Shown: positions 1-12,238, numbered from the stretch's first letter. The stretch is 64,000 nucleotides of DNA from Salinactinospora qingdaonensis (GCF_039539445.1 NZ_BAABDD010000023.1:1-64000); one strand, 5' to 3'. The notes: generated by a model from the sequence alone, not told the origin. Program-made: numbers and translations.

Positions 1-426
1 TATCTACCGCTGGTCATGGACCCCATCTACGGCTACCAGGCCCTCAACGTCGAAGCCCAACGCGACAACCCCGGCTCGTTGCTGAACTGGATGCGCAAGA
101 TGATCCAGATCCGCAAACGCCACCCGGCGTTCGGCACCGGCGACTTCCGGGAGCTAGAGGCATCCAACCCGAGCGTGCTGGCCTACGTCCGCCGCCACAC
201 TGACGTGACCGGCGCCAGAGACACCGTTGTCTGCGTACACAACTTCTCCCGTTTTCCGCAGCCCGTAGACGTACGAATCCCGGCCCGGCCAGAGGACGCC
301 CTCATCGAGCTTACGGGCGGCGTCCCGTTCCCGTCAGTTGAGCAGGAACAGCAGCCTTACCGGCTGACCCTTCCCGGTCACGGCTTCTATTGGATCGCGG
401 TACACCCCGAGGAGGGACGGTCATGA
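1..426 (+). CDS. treS: trehalose synthase (maltose alpha-D-glucosyltransferase), C-terminal part
   Basis: This is the last 141 residues of a GH13 trehalose synthase, which interconverts maltose and trehalose in the cytoplasm. The reading frame is open from the first base, so the start and the catalytic barrel lie outside the window. The visible part begins YLPLVMDPIYGYQALNVEAQ, the typical end of the TreS barrel, followed by the RKRHPAFGTGDF segment and the beta-sandwich domain C. The stop overlaps the start of the maltokinase gene (ATGA). This treS-mak coupling is the usual entry to the trehalose-to-glycogen (GlgE) route in actinobacteria. Confidence 0.93.
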   Translation, partial: YLPLVMDPIYGYQALNVEAQRDNPGSLLNWMRKMIQIRKRHPAFGTGDFRELEASNPSVLAYVRRHTDVTGARDTVVCVHNFSRFPQPVDVRIPARPEDALIELTGGVPFPSVEQEQQPYRLTLPGHGFYWIAVHPEEGRS

Positions 427-1823
427 CGTCGACATCAGTTTCCGCCCTCTTGCCTCCCCGGCTGGAGACCGCCCTGGCCATGTGGCTACCGTGGCAGCGC
501 TGGTTCGCTAGCAAAGGGCGGGCTGTATCAGGGGTCACCGTCGCACAGCAGAGCCTCATAGCCGATCATTCGCTAGAGGAGGGCCCTGTTGGCTTGCTTC
601 TTGTCGTGCGCGTAGATTTCGTTGACGGTGGCGAACGCGAGTATTACCAGGTTCCCATCGGCATCCGCACTGCGGTGCCCAGGGAGCTGGAACCCGCGGT
701 CATCGCTGGGCTGAACGGGGCCATCCTCTACGACGCTCTGAGCGACCATGAGTTGGTTGCTGCCCTGGTGCGGCGCGTCACAGACGACGCCGAACAGGAG
801 CCGTTGCCCGACGCCACGGATTCCGCTTCGGTCGTCAGTAGGATGCTGGGCGGCGAGCAGAGCAACAGCTCTGTGGTCGTCGACGAGCGGCTGCTGCTGA
901 AGGTCTTTCGTCGGTTGCGCAGCGGTATCAATCCTGACGTGGAGTTGCAGGAATCCCTCACACGTGTCGGAAGTCTCCGGGTGCCGCGTGTGCTAGGCAG
1001 CATGACGGGCCATCTGCAAGGCGAGGCGACCACTTACGCCATGCTCCAGGAATTCCTGCCGGCCGCTGCGGATGGGTGGCGAATGGCTCTCGCCAGCGTC
1101 CGGGACCTGCTAGCTAACGGCTGGTCGCCGGCGGCTGCGGGCGGGGATTTCGCCTCGGAGTCATGGCGGCTCGGGGTCGCGGTGGCCGAGGTACATGCCC
1201 AACTCGTCGAGGCGCTCGGTCACCGCAGCCTTACCCGGGAAGACATGCGCCGTCTCTCTGCTGAGATGAGTGCGCAATTCGATCGGGCCCTTCGTGTTGT
1301 CCCCGCGTTGTCCCGTACCGAAGAGGCAACCCGCAGTGTTTTCGCCGCCGTCGCTGAACTGCCGGGTGGGGGAACAGCCCAGCGGATCCACGGCGATCTC
1401 CATCTTGGCCAGGCCGTGCGGACGCCAGATAGGTGGGTACTGATCGACTTCGAAGGGGAGCCGGCAGCCCCTCTTCAGCAGCGCCGGGCACTGCAATCCC
1501 CACTGCGTGACGTCGCTGGAATGATGCGTTCCTTCGATTACGCCGCACACCATCAGTTTCTCCAGCCCGAACAGAATATCCACTTTGGCTCGACAGTTGA
1601 GATTCAGGCAAAGGAATGGGCACAGCGTAACCAGCGTGCCTTCTGCGAGGGGTACGCCTCTGTAGAAGGAACCGATCCCCGTGAACATACCGTCCTGCTT
1701 CGGGCATTGACGCTTCACAAAGCTGCATACGAGACAGTCTATGAAGCTTACCACCGGCCGAGTTGGTCAGTGATTCCCCAGCGTGCGTTCCGTGATCTTT
1801 CCATGGGGTCATCCCTCTGGTGA
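423..1823 (+). CDS. mak: maltokinase
   Basis: The 466-residue protein is a maltokinase (Mak/Pep2), which phosphorylates maltose from TreS with ATP to give maltose-1-phosphate for GlgE. The ATG at 423 overlaps the treS stop, so I prefer it to the in-frame ATG at 390 inside treS. Family marks are the N-terminal cap with LPWQRWFASKGR, the LGGEQSNSSVVV glycine-rich segment, the kinase-like catalytic IHGDLHLGQ near residue 320, and the metal-binding VLIDFEGEPAAPL segment. In many actinobacteria glgB follows mak. Here an AT-rich gap and a transposase-like gene follow instead. Confidence 0.93.
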   Translation: MTSTSVSALLPPRLETALAMWLPWQRWFASKGRAVSGVTVAQQSLIADHSLEEGPVGLLLVVRVDFVDGGEREYYQVPIGIRTAVPRELEPAVIAGLNGAILYDALSDHELVAALVRRVTDDAEQEPLPDATDSASVVSRMLGGEQSNSSVVVDERLLLKVFRRLRSGINPDVELQESLTRVGSLRVPRVLGSMTGHLQGEATTYAMLQEFLPAAADGWRMALASVRDLLANGWSPAAAGGDFASESWRLGVAVAEVHAQLVEALGHRSLTREDMRRLSAEMSAQFDRALRVVPALSRTEEATRSVFAAVAELPGGGTAQRIHGDLHLGQAVRTPDRWVLIDFEGEPAAPLQQRRALQSPLRDVAGMMRSFDYAAHHQFLQPEQNIHFGSTVEIQAKEWAQRNQRAFCEGYASVEGTDPREHTVLLRALTLHKAAYETVYEAYHRPSWSVIPQRAFRDLSMGSSLW

Positions 1824-2040
1824 ACAGATGTACCGCAGATAGCGGAAAATTGGAACATTCATCGATGGCCACTTTCGGACACGGCCTCCGGAGGCTTTGC
1901 TGGGCTCCTCATATAGCCAGACACGAAACTATTACAAATAAATTTATATATATTACGTTAAGTATGCACTGTATTAGGTGAGTACCTTTCGGGCAAAATG
2001 CGTCATGAGTCCAGGGATGGATGAGATACAGGGGGCCGAG
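1824..2040 (+). promoter_or_regulatory. AT-rich intergenic segment, probable promoter region
   Basis: The gap downstream of mak contains a stretch at about 1926-1965 made almost only of A and T, which stands out in this high-GC window. It lies directly upstream of the IS701-like gene and probably holds its promoter. I see no inverted repeat here that would be a terminal repeat of an insertion sequence. Confidence 0.35.
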
Positions 2041-3249
2041 ATGTCTACGTATGCTCCGGATAGAGCCGTGGGCTATCCTACGCCAGCCGTGAAAGGGGTA
2101 GATGAATTTACCAAAGAGATTTTCGGTAAACTTTTACGTGCAGACCAAAGGCGCTGGGCAGAGGTGTACCTGAAAGGGTTGCTTTCTGTTAGGGGAAAGA
2201 AGAGCGTTCGTAATATCGCCAGGTGCGTATGCCAGTCGGATCAGTCCGCAGCGACTCAGTCCATCCAGCAGTTTATCAATCAGAGTCCGTGGGATTGGAC
2301 TCCAGTTCGAGGGCTTCTCGCGCGATACATAAGCGAGCGTAGTCAGGTGAAAGCCTGGGTAGTGAAGAACGTTATCATCCCCAAGCGAGGTAGGCACTCG
2401 GTAGGTGTGGCGAAAAGGTTTATTCCGGAGATTGGCAGAACCATCAACTGCCAGGTCGGGATAGGGATGTTCCTGGCCACCGAGGTAGGAACGCTACCGG
2501 TGGATTGGCGCCTTCTGATGTCTGATGCCTGGCTACAAGACAGCGAGCGGCAAAAGCGAGCCAGAATTCCCTCGGATGAGACCGGAAAGACTGTCTGGCA
2601 ACACATCGTCGATATGGCGGGTACGCTGTCTGAACGCTGGGATGTTCCTCCGGCGCCTGTACTCACCGATCTGTATACAACCTCGGATGTGCTTCCGATC
2701 GTCCGTAATCTCGCTCACGACGGTGGGGAATTTTTTGTCGAGGTCAACGGATCGATGAAGGTTGTCGATACCCCTCATTTGACCCCTGTGCGCCCGGGAG
2801 GCGATATAAACAAGGTCTCTGTCGCTTCGACAGGCGGAACCACGGTGCGGGATTGTGTCCGCCGTGAGATGTTTAGAGGGCCAAGTGTAACCATGGGAAA
2901 GCGCACGCCGACCTTACCAGGTTCTCACCAAATACTGAGTACTCTAGTGCGGCTTCCTACCGGCGGTGGTGATTTCCGGGGACGTGCTTCACAGCTCCAC
3001 CGCTTGTTCGCATTATGGCCCAGTGACAGGGAGCATGAGCCCCAGTACTGGATAACAAACATAACACAGTATAAAACTGACAAGATACTTCCGCTGGCCG
3101 GCATCAGCGCTGAGAGCAGGAGTCATCTCCGTGCCTTGCAGTCGGATTTCGGGCTACAGGACTTCGAGGGGCGGTCTTTCCCCGGCTGGCACCACCATAT
3201 GACGTTGATCTCCGCCGCCTACGCCTATGACCGGCTCAAAGGACTTTAG
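2041..3249 (+). CDS. IS701-like transposase homologue, probably catalytically inactive
   Basis: The 402-residue protein belongs to the IS701/DDE superfamily transposases: an N-terminal helical region, then RGRHSVGVAKRF, NCQVGIGMF and LPVDWRLLM, which match conserved blocks. In active relatives the block before KKGKHSVGV carries the first catalytic Asp (LDDTGF). Here it reads VVKNVIIPKRG, so that Asp is missing. The second Asp is kept in PVLTDLYTTS. The start at 2041 is chosen for its GGGGGCC purine-rich site; a GTG at 1978 is an alternative without one. No flanking terminal inverted repeats or target duplication were found. Stand-alone, catalytically degenerate IS701-like proteins may be domesticated DNA-binding proteins; that is inference. 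Confidence 0.8.
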   Translation: MSTYAPDRAVGYPTPAVKGVDEFTKEIFGKLLRADQRRWAEVYLKGLLSVRGKKSVRNIARCVCQSDQSAATQSIQQFINQSPWDWTPVRGLLARYISERSQVKAWVVKNVIIPKRGRHSVGVAKRFIPEIGRTINCQVGIGMFLATEVGTLPVDWRLLMSDAWLQDSERQKRARIPSDETGKTVWQHIVDMAGTLSERWDVPPAPVLTDLYTTSDVLPIVRNLAHDGGEFFVEVNGSMKVVDTPHLTPVRPGGDINKVSVASTGGTTVRDCVRREMFRGPSVTMGKRTPTLPGSHQILSTLVRLPTGGGDFRGRASQLHRLFALWPSDREHEPQYWITNITQYKTDKILPLAGISAESRSHLRALQSDFGLQDFEGRSFPGWHHHMTLISAAYAYDRLKGL

Positions 3250-3564
3250 GTGGTTTGGTGATCATTGCCGCTGGTCGGGGGGCATGTGTCCCGAAGGGAC
3301 ACATGCCCCCCGACCAGGCGCAAGGCCGGCACGCCGTTCAGAGGGTCTTCAGTTCAGGCTTCGAGAGTTGGGGGGTCGGTGTCACTGGTCAAGCGGTTGT
3401 TGCGTCCGCGCGAAGCTTGGCCAAGGCGCTTCGTCAACGTCGCCTCGGCCTACGCCAGGCCCCTAGTCGAAAAGGCCGCAGTCAGCCGCTTTAGCGCGGC
3501 AGAACCAGCCGGATGCCGCACGTAACCGCAAAGGCCAGTAACCATTCGCAACAGCGCGGCGGTA
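3250..3564. other. intergenic region between convergent genes
   Basis: After the hairpin at 3271-3317, the remaining 250 bases have short open frames in several phases but no ribosome binding site or recognisable domain. I see no gene here. Confidence 0.5.
3271..3317 (+). terminator. perfect 22-bp hairpin terminator
   Basis: Bases 3271-3292 and 3296-3317 are exact reverse complements, separated by a GAA loop closed by C-G. The stem is GC-rich and lies 21 bases after the stop of the IS701-like gene. No T-tract follows, as is common for actinobacterial terminators. It can act in both directions and also separates the convergent LysR gene. Confidence 0.75.
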
Positions 3565-4491
3565 TCAGGCGTGCTCTGAAGGGACCCCGATAGGCCCACC
3601 GTTGCGTTCCACCACATAAGCCGTTGTCTGGGCGAGCGCTGTGATGCGAGCTGTCTCGCCTTGGGCGCGCCATACCAAGGCGACCTCTGTGTGCGGGGCA
3701 TCGGGTAGCGGGATGAAAGTGATCTCAGGGCGCCCGTAGTAGCGGGGGACGGACGCGGCTACCGGTGAGATGCCCTGGCCGGCCGCGATCAGTGCGAGGA
3801 GTTCCTGGAAAGTCGCAACAGCCGGACCCCGCTTGATGGGCCGCCCGCTGGGCGTGGTTGGAGGAACGTGGAAGTCCCACCAGTATCCAGGTGCGGGAGA
3901 GGCCACGGCGAACACGGTGTCGCGAGCAAGATCTTCCAGAGACACCTCGCTGCGTCGACTGAAGGGGTGGCCGGCAGGCACTGCGAGGACACGCGGCTCG
4001 CGGACCACGATAGGGCCGACAACCAGATCTGGTTCCTCTACGGGCAGGCGAGTGAACAGGACGTCAACTTCACCACGCCGCAGCGGCCCGATCGGATCAG
4101 CGAAATGCGTTTCGATCATCGAAATCTCACAGTCCGGATGGCGCTTCCGGAATGTGCTGAAGATCTGCGGAGTGAGTTCGTTGGCAGCGGCTCCCAGAAA
4201 CCCCACGCGCAGCGTGCCGTCGATACCGCGAGCGGCGTGCTTTGCTTTATCGATCCCCTCGTGTAGTTGATGGTAGGCCGGCTCGATATCGGCTCGCAAC
4301 TGTTCACCCAGGGGGGTCAAGTCCACCTGGCGGCTCGATCGGACGAACAATGGCGCACCAATACGGCGCTCTAACAGCTTGACGATCTGGCTAGTGCGTG
4401 GCTGGGAGATCTGCAAGCGCTCGGCAGCACGACCGAAGTGCAACTCGTCAGCGACCGCGAGAAACGCCTCGATCTCTCGCAGATCCAGCAT
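3565..4491 (-). CDS. LysR-family transcriptional regulator
   Basis: The 308-residue protein has an N-terminal winged HTH (LREIEAFLAVADELHFGRAAERL, residues 4-26, then SQPRTSQIVKLLERRIGAPLF in two parts) and a LysR substrate-binding domain from about residue 90, with GTLRVGFLGAAANELTPQI and the DVLFTRLPV and LAVPAGHPF blocks. The inducer is unknown. It is divergent from a Cys-rich gene, and an MFS exporter lies further downstream on the opposite strand. The spacing suggests control of those genes through the palindrome at 4520-4540. Confidence 0.92.
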   Translation of the reverse strand: MLDLREIEAFLAVADELHFGRAAERLQISQPRTSQIVKLLERRIGAPLFVRSSRQVDLTPLGEQLRADIEPAYHQLHEGIDKAKHAARGIDGTLRVGFLGAAANELTPQIFSTFRKRHPDCEISMIETHFADPIGPLRRGEVDVLFTRLPVEEPDLVVGPIVVREPRVLAVPAGHPFSRRSEVSLEDLARDTVFAVASPAPGYWWDFHVPPTTPSGRPIKRGPAVATFQELLALIAAGQGISPVAASVPRYYGRPEITFIPLPDAPHTEVALVWRAQGETARITALAQTTAYVVERNGGPIGVPSEHA

Positions 4492-4519
4492 CTTACCCCC
4501 ATGTATTGCTCAGGCTTAT

Positions 4520-4540
4520 TGATGATGTCGCGACTCATCA
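4520..4540. promoter_or_regulatory. candidate LysR operator
   Basis: TGATGA and TCATCA form a perfect 6-bp inverted repeat with nine bases between them. It sits 29-49 bases upstream of the lysR start and within the divergent promoter region, where LysR regulators usually bind. Assignment to this regulator rests on position only. Confidence 0.45.
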
Positions 4541-4618
4541 TTGTTCCGCATGTTCGGCTGGTTCAAGGTTAGGGGCCCAGGTTGTATGTATACGTACCGC
4601 TGTCAGGAGGTTACTCTC

Positions 4619-5212
4619 GTGGGATATGCGCGTCTGGATTGTGCCGTTTTCTCCGTTTTTGGGGAAGATGCTGAGGGCTCTTGGCGGCAGGAGTCAACAG
4701 AGACCAAAGAGCTCCGAAACGCTGCTTGCCTTACTGAGGACACCGCATACCTGGCATTAGAAGGGAAGGGCCGTGTGGAGACCTCGGAAATGAGTGCCGA
4801 CCCCACCTGTGTGTCGCATTGCACAGCCGTCATCCGTCTTTCCGAAGCCGAATATGCTTTCGTCGCCGAGCTTCCCGACATGGAAATGTGGTGGGCCGAT
4901 CTCCCCGACATCACATGCTGTGACCAGGACGAGCCGAAGTCCAGCCCTTCGGAGTGCGCGAAAGCCCTGGACGTGCGGACGGTGAGTTGCTGCCTCCAGC
5001 AGGGGCACCAGGGTGAGCACGCCGCTCTGGTTGGCCGTACCCCTTGCGACGGTGATCAGGACGCCTATGTCTTCTGGAGCGAAGACGCTCCGGAAGCGCG
5101 AGAAATCCGACAGCCTCAGGGATGCGAAAAAACTGAGAACAGTGATGCTTCTCACTATCTCGAAGTGCGTTGCCTCCTATTCAAGAACCATCCTGGCCCC
5201 TGTCGGTTTTGA
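4619..5212 (+). CDS. Cys-rich hypothetical protein
   Basis: The 197-residue protein is not recognised. I choose the GTG at 4619 because AGGAGG lies eight bases upstream; a second possible start with a purine-rich site is GTG 4775. The second half holds repeated Cys-containing segments: DPTCVSHCTAVIRL, DITCCDQDE, VSCCLQQGHQGEHAAL and VRCLLFKNHPGPCRF. The last two look like two copies of a C-x(4-7)-H-x-G motif, suggesting a metal-binding or disulfide-rich fold. It has no signal peptide or membrane segment. It lies between a divergent LysR gene and an MFS exporter. Confidence 0.6.
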   Translation: MGYARLDCAVFSVFGEDAEGSWRQESTETKELRNAACLTEDTAYLALEGKGRVETSEMSADPTCVSHCTAVIRLSEAEYAFVAELPDMEMWWADLPDITCCDQDEPKSSPSECAKALDVRTVSCCLQQGHQGEHAALVGRTPCDGDQDAYVFWSEDAPEAREIRQPQGCEKTENSDASHYLEVRCLLFKNHPGPCRF

Positions 5213-5412
5213 TGTAGCTACCCAGGCATGCCGCGCGCCGTCGCACTGCCTTCCCTCATGCTAAGCGAAATATGTTCGCTGCGCGTCGGTGTCTCCCCCA
5301 GGCTTATTGACTTGGCTTATCGAGCGTTTCGGGATTTGTCGTTGTTCCTTCTGTCATTACATCCGAGGGTGGAGGTGATCCCAACGCTTCCTGTCCAAAG
5401 GAGAGGTTTGCC

Positions 5413-6906
5413 GTGACAGAATCCGATCCGGCGGCGACGACGGTGGCACCACCGTCTGAGGCCAAGGCTGAAGACCGCCGCTCAGCCGACACGGGTAAGC
5501 TCGATTCGCGTCAGCGATGGATGCTGTTGGTGGCCATGGTCGGCACCTTCATCGCGATCATGGACTCTTTCATCGTCAACGTGGCTGTGCCCTCCATTCG
5601 TGAGGACCTGAACGCGAGCTTTGCCCAAGCCGAACTCACCATCAGCGGCTATGTCCTGGTCTACGGGCTGCTGCTGATCACCGGTGGCCGTCTCGGCGAC
5701 ATCCACGGGTACAAGAAACTCTTTCTCGTGGGGGTCGGGCTCTTCACACTGGCATCACTGCTGTGTGGAATCGCCCCCACTCCCGCGACCCTGATCGGCT
5801 TCCGCGTCCTACAGGCCGTCGGCGCTGCCCTGTTCTACCCCCAGGTCCTGTCGATCCTACAGACTGCCTTCACGGGTAAGGCCCAGGCTCGCGCCTTCGC
5901 ACTGTTCGGCGTCACCATCGGTTTGGCTTCTATCGCCGGTCAGTTGTTCGGCGGCCTGCTCACATCCTGGGACGTGTTCGGTCTTTCCTGGCGACTGATC
6001 TTCCTGGTGAACATACCTATCGGCCTGCTGACCATGATCGGTGCCGCGAGGACGCTGCCCACTCTCCGTGGCACCCAGCGCCCAACCTTGGACATGCGCG
6101 GCGTGCTGCTGCTCAGTGTCGCGTTGCTGCTGCTCTCGATTCCGCTCGTTGAGGGCCAAAACGCCGGGTGGCCACCCTGGATTCTGGGTATGCTGCTCCT
6201 TTTCGTGCCAGCTTTCATCGCTTTCACGTTCTGGGAGCGGCGTCTGGCGGTACAAGGAGGGGACCCGCTGGTCAACCCGGTGCTGTTTCGGCGCCCGACT
6301 TTCGCGGGTGGCAACACCCTCGCCTTGGCTTTCTTCGCGGGCAATACAGGACTGTTTTTCATCCTGACTCTTCAGCTTCAGGAGGGGCTCGGCTACTCTC
6401 CGCTGGCTGCCGGGTTGACCTTCACCCCGCTGGCTGTCACCTTTGTCGCTGCTTCGCTTGTCGCTCCCCGACTGCAACCGCGCCTAGGTATGCACGTGCT
6501 GACCCTCGGCTACGGGATCAACGCAGCGGGCACGCTCGCGCTGCTGATGACTGCGTTCGTGACAGGGACAGAGATGAACGCATGGGTGCTGGTTCCCGCG
6601 CTGGCCGTCATCGGATTCGGCGAAGGGCTCGGTGTCAGCCCATTGTTCGGAGCGGTCCTCAACCGCATCCCCGAGAAGGAGTCCGGTTCTGCCTCGGGCG
6701 TTCTGGAGACGATGACACAGTTCGGCAACTCCTTTGGCGTGATGATTCTGGGCCTGGTCTTCTTCGCCGTAGTCGGGACGGGCGGGACTGTCGCCGACTA
6801 CTCCGGAGCCTTCATCGCCGGACTGGTCGTGAACCTGGCACTTGCCCTGCTGACGCTATTGCTGCTGCCGCTGCTGCTGCGCAAACCCAAGTTTGAGGAC
6901 GCCTAG
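5413..6906 (+). CDS. MFS drug exporter, DHA2 family (14 TM)
   Basis: The 497-residue membrane protein resembles EmrB/QacA-type proton-coupled drug exporters. It begins at GTG 5413 after an AAAGGAGAGG site. After a polar N-terminus the first helix carries MVGTFIAIMDSFIVNVAVPS, the DHA2 motif with D and N. LLLITGGRLGDIHGYKKLF is the conserved MFS loop 2-3 motif, followed by GAALFYPQVLSILQ. About 14 hydrophobic segments can be counted. The exporter follows the LysR/Cys-rich pair and is probably under LysR control. The substrate cannot be told from sequence. Confidence 0.9.
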   Translation: MTESDPAATTVAPPSEAKAEDRRSADTGKLDSRQRWMLLVAMVGTFIAIMDSFIVNVAVPSIREDLNASFAQAELTISGYVLVYGLLLITGGRLGDIHGYKKLFLVGVGLFTLASLLCGIAPTPATLIGFRVLQAVGAALFYPQVLSILQTAFTGKAQARAFALFGVTIGLASIAGQLFGGLLTSWDVFGLSWRLIFLVNIPIGLLTMIGAARTLPTLRGTQRPTLDMRGVLLLSVALLLLSIPLVEGQNAGWPPWILGMLLLFVPAFIAFTFWERRLAVQGGDPLVNPVLFRRPTFAGGNTLALAFFAGNTGLFFILTLQLQEGLGYSPLAAGLTFTPLAVTFVAASLVAPRLQPRLGMHVLTLGYGINAAGTLALLMTAFVTGTEMNAWVLVPALAVIGFGEGLGVSPLFGAVLNRIPEKESGSASGVLETMTQFGNSFGVMILGLVFFAVVGTGGTVADYSGAFIAGLVVNLALALLTLLLLPLLLRKPKFEDA

Positions 6907-6961
6907 GTGTCCTGAGCACAGATGGTCGGGAATAGCTTGGCGGTGATTTGCCAGTATTCGC

Positions 6962-6994
6962 CCGTGGTGTTTGGGGGCCCGCCAAACACCACGG
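6962..6994. terminator. bidirectional hairpin terminator
   Basis: Bases 6962-6974 pair perfectly with 6982-6994 (13 bp, loop of seven). The hairpin lies between the convergent MFS gene and the AMIN-like lipoprotein gene, so it can serve both. Confidence 0.7.
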
Positions 6995-7035
6995 CGGCGG
7001 CCGGCACCCGCAGCGGGCGCCGGCCGCCAAGCCGG

Positions 7036-7767
7036 TCAGCTCGCGCTGTGGGCGATGTCGATGACCACCTCGCGCACACTGCCGTCGAGGTGGCTGAAGG
7101 CGCGGAACGGCAGTTCTTCGCGGGCTCCAAGAGCGAAGGTGGTCTGGCCTTCGAACGAGCCGGCGTTGCGCACCGAGCGCAGCGCGCCCCAGCCGGACAG
7201 GTCGCTTTCCGGGATGAAGTGTTCCCCTTGGGTGGCCAGCGGCTCCGTGGTGCCGGTGCCGGGGTAGCCCTGGGCGGGGGAGCGCACGATCACCCGTAGC
7301 GCCGCGGCGCCGGCCACCGGCACCGGGGTGCCCGAGCCCGGCGCCAGCACCTGGCTCTGGTACGCCACGTCGAACCCGGTCTCGGCGGTGCCGTCGACCT
7401 CGATGACCACGCGGTCGAAGCAGTTGTGGCGGCCTGCCCGCACCTCCCGGATAGGATCGCCGGAGTTGCCGTCTTTGACATCGGGGTGCAGCGTCCAGCC
7501 TTCGGTCACCTGGCACGAGGCGGAACCGGCGTCGTCGCTGCCGCCACCTCCGCTGCCTCCGTTCCCGTCGTCACCGCTGTTTTCTCCGCTTCCCTCGGGC
7601 GTGGTGTCGGCAGGAGTCGTCGTAGTCTGCGTATCGGTGGCCGACGGCGAGCCTCCCGCGCCGCCGGCCGTATCGGTCCCTTCCCCCGCCCCCGGGGGGT
7701 CGGCATTAGAGCACGACGTCAACAGCAGCGCGCCTGCGGCGAGCCAGACAATGGCGGCCTTTCGCAT
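7036..7767 (-). CDS. AMIN-like domain lipoprotein
   Basis: The 243-residue exported protein has a lipoprotein signal peptide ending in LLLTSC, so the Cys at residue 19 is the probable lipid anchor. A Gly/Ser/Thr/Asp-rich linker (about 20-85) follows, then a globular domain of about 150 residues with FDRVVIEVDG, VAYQSQVL, LRVIVRSPAQGYPGTG and AGSFEGQTTFALG. This is the actinobacterial AMIN-like domain found in secreted proteins, probably involved in envelope binding; exact function is unknown. A paralogue with about 70% identity in the domain lies on the other side of metH (12245-12835). Confidence 0.8.
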   Translation of the reverse strand: MRKAAIVWLAAGALLLTSCSNADPPGAGEGTDTAGGAGGSPSATDTQTTTTPADTTPEGSGENSGDDGNGGSGGGGSDDAGSASCQVTEGWTLHPDVKDGNSGDPIREVRAGRHNCFDRVVIEVDGTAETGFDVAYQSQVLAPGSGTPVPVAGAAALRVIVRSPAQGYPGTGTTEPLATQGEHFIPESDLSGWGALRSVRNAGSFEGQTTFALGAREELPFRAFSHLDGSVREVVIDIAHSAS

Positions 7768-8397
7768 CGGGGGTCACCTTTCGCTCTTGGGGCAGGGCCT
7801 TGCTCGGCGGGTACCCGGCGAGGCCGGGCCGCTTTCCCGTCAAGGCCGGATACACCGCGTATCGCGGAACCGGGCGGAAGCGCCGTCCGCAGGCCGGGGC
7901 ACCTTCCGAGGGTGACACATGGCACCTGTCGTCGAGACAACGATCTGGTGAAAGAGATATCCGCGAGCAGGCTGTGGTGTCGCGCCGCTCGCGGTGCGTC
8001 TCGGCCTTTTCACAGGGCGCTTCGCCCCGGGAGTCCGGTCGGCCGGGAGGGGGCTCCTCAGTGTGACAGGTGGGGAATTAGATACCATCGCTATGACAGA
8101 GCCCACTTTTTGATAGGGGGTGAAGCATTGCGGAGCCTGCTGTTTTCTGGGTTCAGCGGTCTCTTTCAGTGAATCCCGACGGCAGTGAGGGTTTGGTGGG
8201 AAAACCGATGGGTATCCCGCTGTGACCGGGGATCACAGGGGGGCAGTGTTGACCAGCCTGATAGCTCCTCAGTATCCTATCGGGCGCAGGACGAGAGGCG
8301 CTGCAACGGGCTTAAGGCCCGCCACGCTCGTCCTGTGTTTTTCTGTAACAAGGGCGCCTCCCGGAAAAGTTGTTTTTATTTAGGGAGGTGTTCGTAA
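7768..8397 (+). promoter_or_regulatory. long untranslated leader and promoter region of metH
   Basis: This 630-base gap has no convincing gene. The last 110 bases hold the SAH riboswitch and the metH ribosome binding site (GGGAGGTG at 8383-8390). The part at 8100-8280 is rich in small hairpins, for example CTGTGA at 8220-8225 with TCACAG at 8233-8238. I cannot assign it to a known RNA family. The metH promoter must lie upstream of 8287. Confidence 0.55.
8287..8360 (+). ncRNA. S-adenosylhomocysteine (SAH) riboswitch
   Basis: The element matches the SAH riboswitch consensus. P1 is 8287-8295 with 8327-8335 (nine perfect pairs). Inside it GGCGCTGCAACGGGC contains the conserved GCGCTGCAA-type core, and P2 is 8307-8311 with 8317-8321. 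The pseudoknot forms between GAGGCGC at 8295-8301 and GCGCCTC at 8354-8360. SAH riboswitches switch on genes that recycle SAH and homocysteine. Here the element ends 37 bases before metH, which consumes homocysteine, so it should raise metH expression when SAH accumulates. Confidence 0.9.
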
Positions 8398-12093
<3,696 letters not shown>

Positions 12094-12172
12094 TCGGCTG
12101 ACCGGCTTTCTAGCGGCGCGGCCCCTCGGCTTCAGCCGTGGGGGAGGAGGTCAATCGCTGGTATGCGCCCTC

Positions 12173-12238
12173 AGTGCTCGGCACCGCGGTGCCGAGCACT
12201 GGTGCGGTGGCCGACGCCCCGCGGGGCGTCGGCCACCG
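12173..12238 (+). terminator. two adjacent perfect palindromes, terminator
   Basis: Bases 12173-12200 form a perfect 28-base palindrome, and 12205-12238 form a perfect 34-base palindrome four bases later. A third, imperfect hairpin lies at 12122-12143. They sit between the convergent metH and AMIN-like genes and can stop transcription from both sides. Two back-to-back perfect palindromes are unusual and could also be repeat remnants. Confidence 0.65.

Noticed and set aside
1978..3317. Complete insertion sequence around the IS701-like gene
   Set aside because: No terminal inverted repeats or target duplication were found, and a catalytic Asp is missing.
8100..8280. Complete cobalamin riboswitch upstream of metH
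   Set aside because: Only fragments of the core resemble it; the B12 box and the GGTG-aaatCCgg pairing region are not found.
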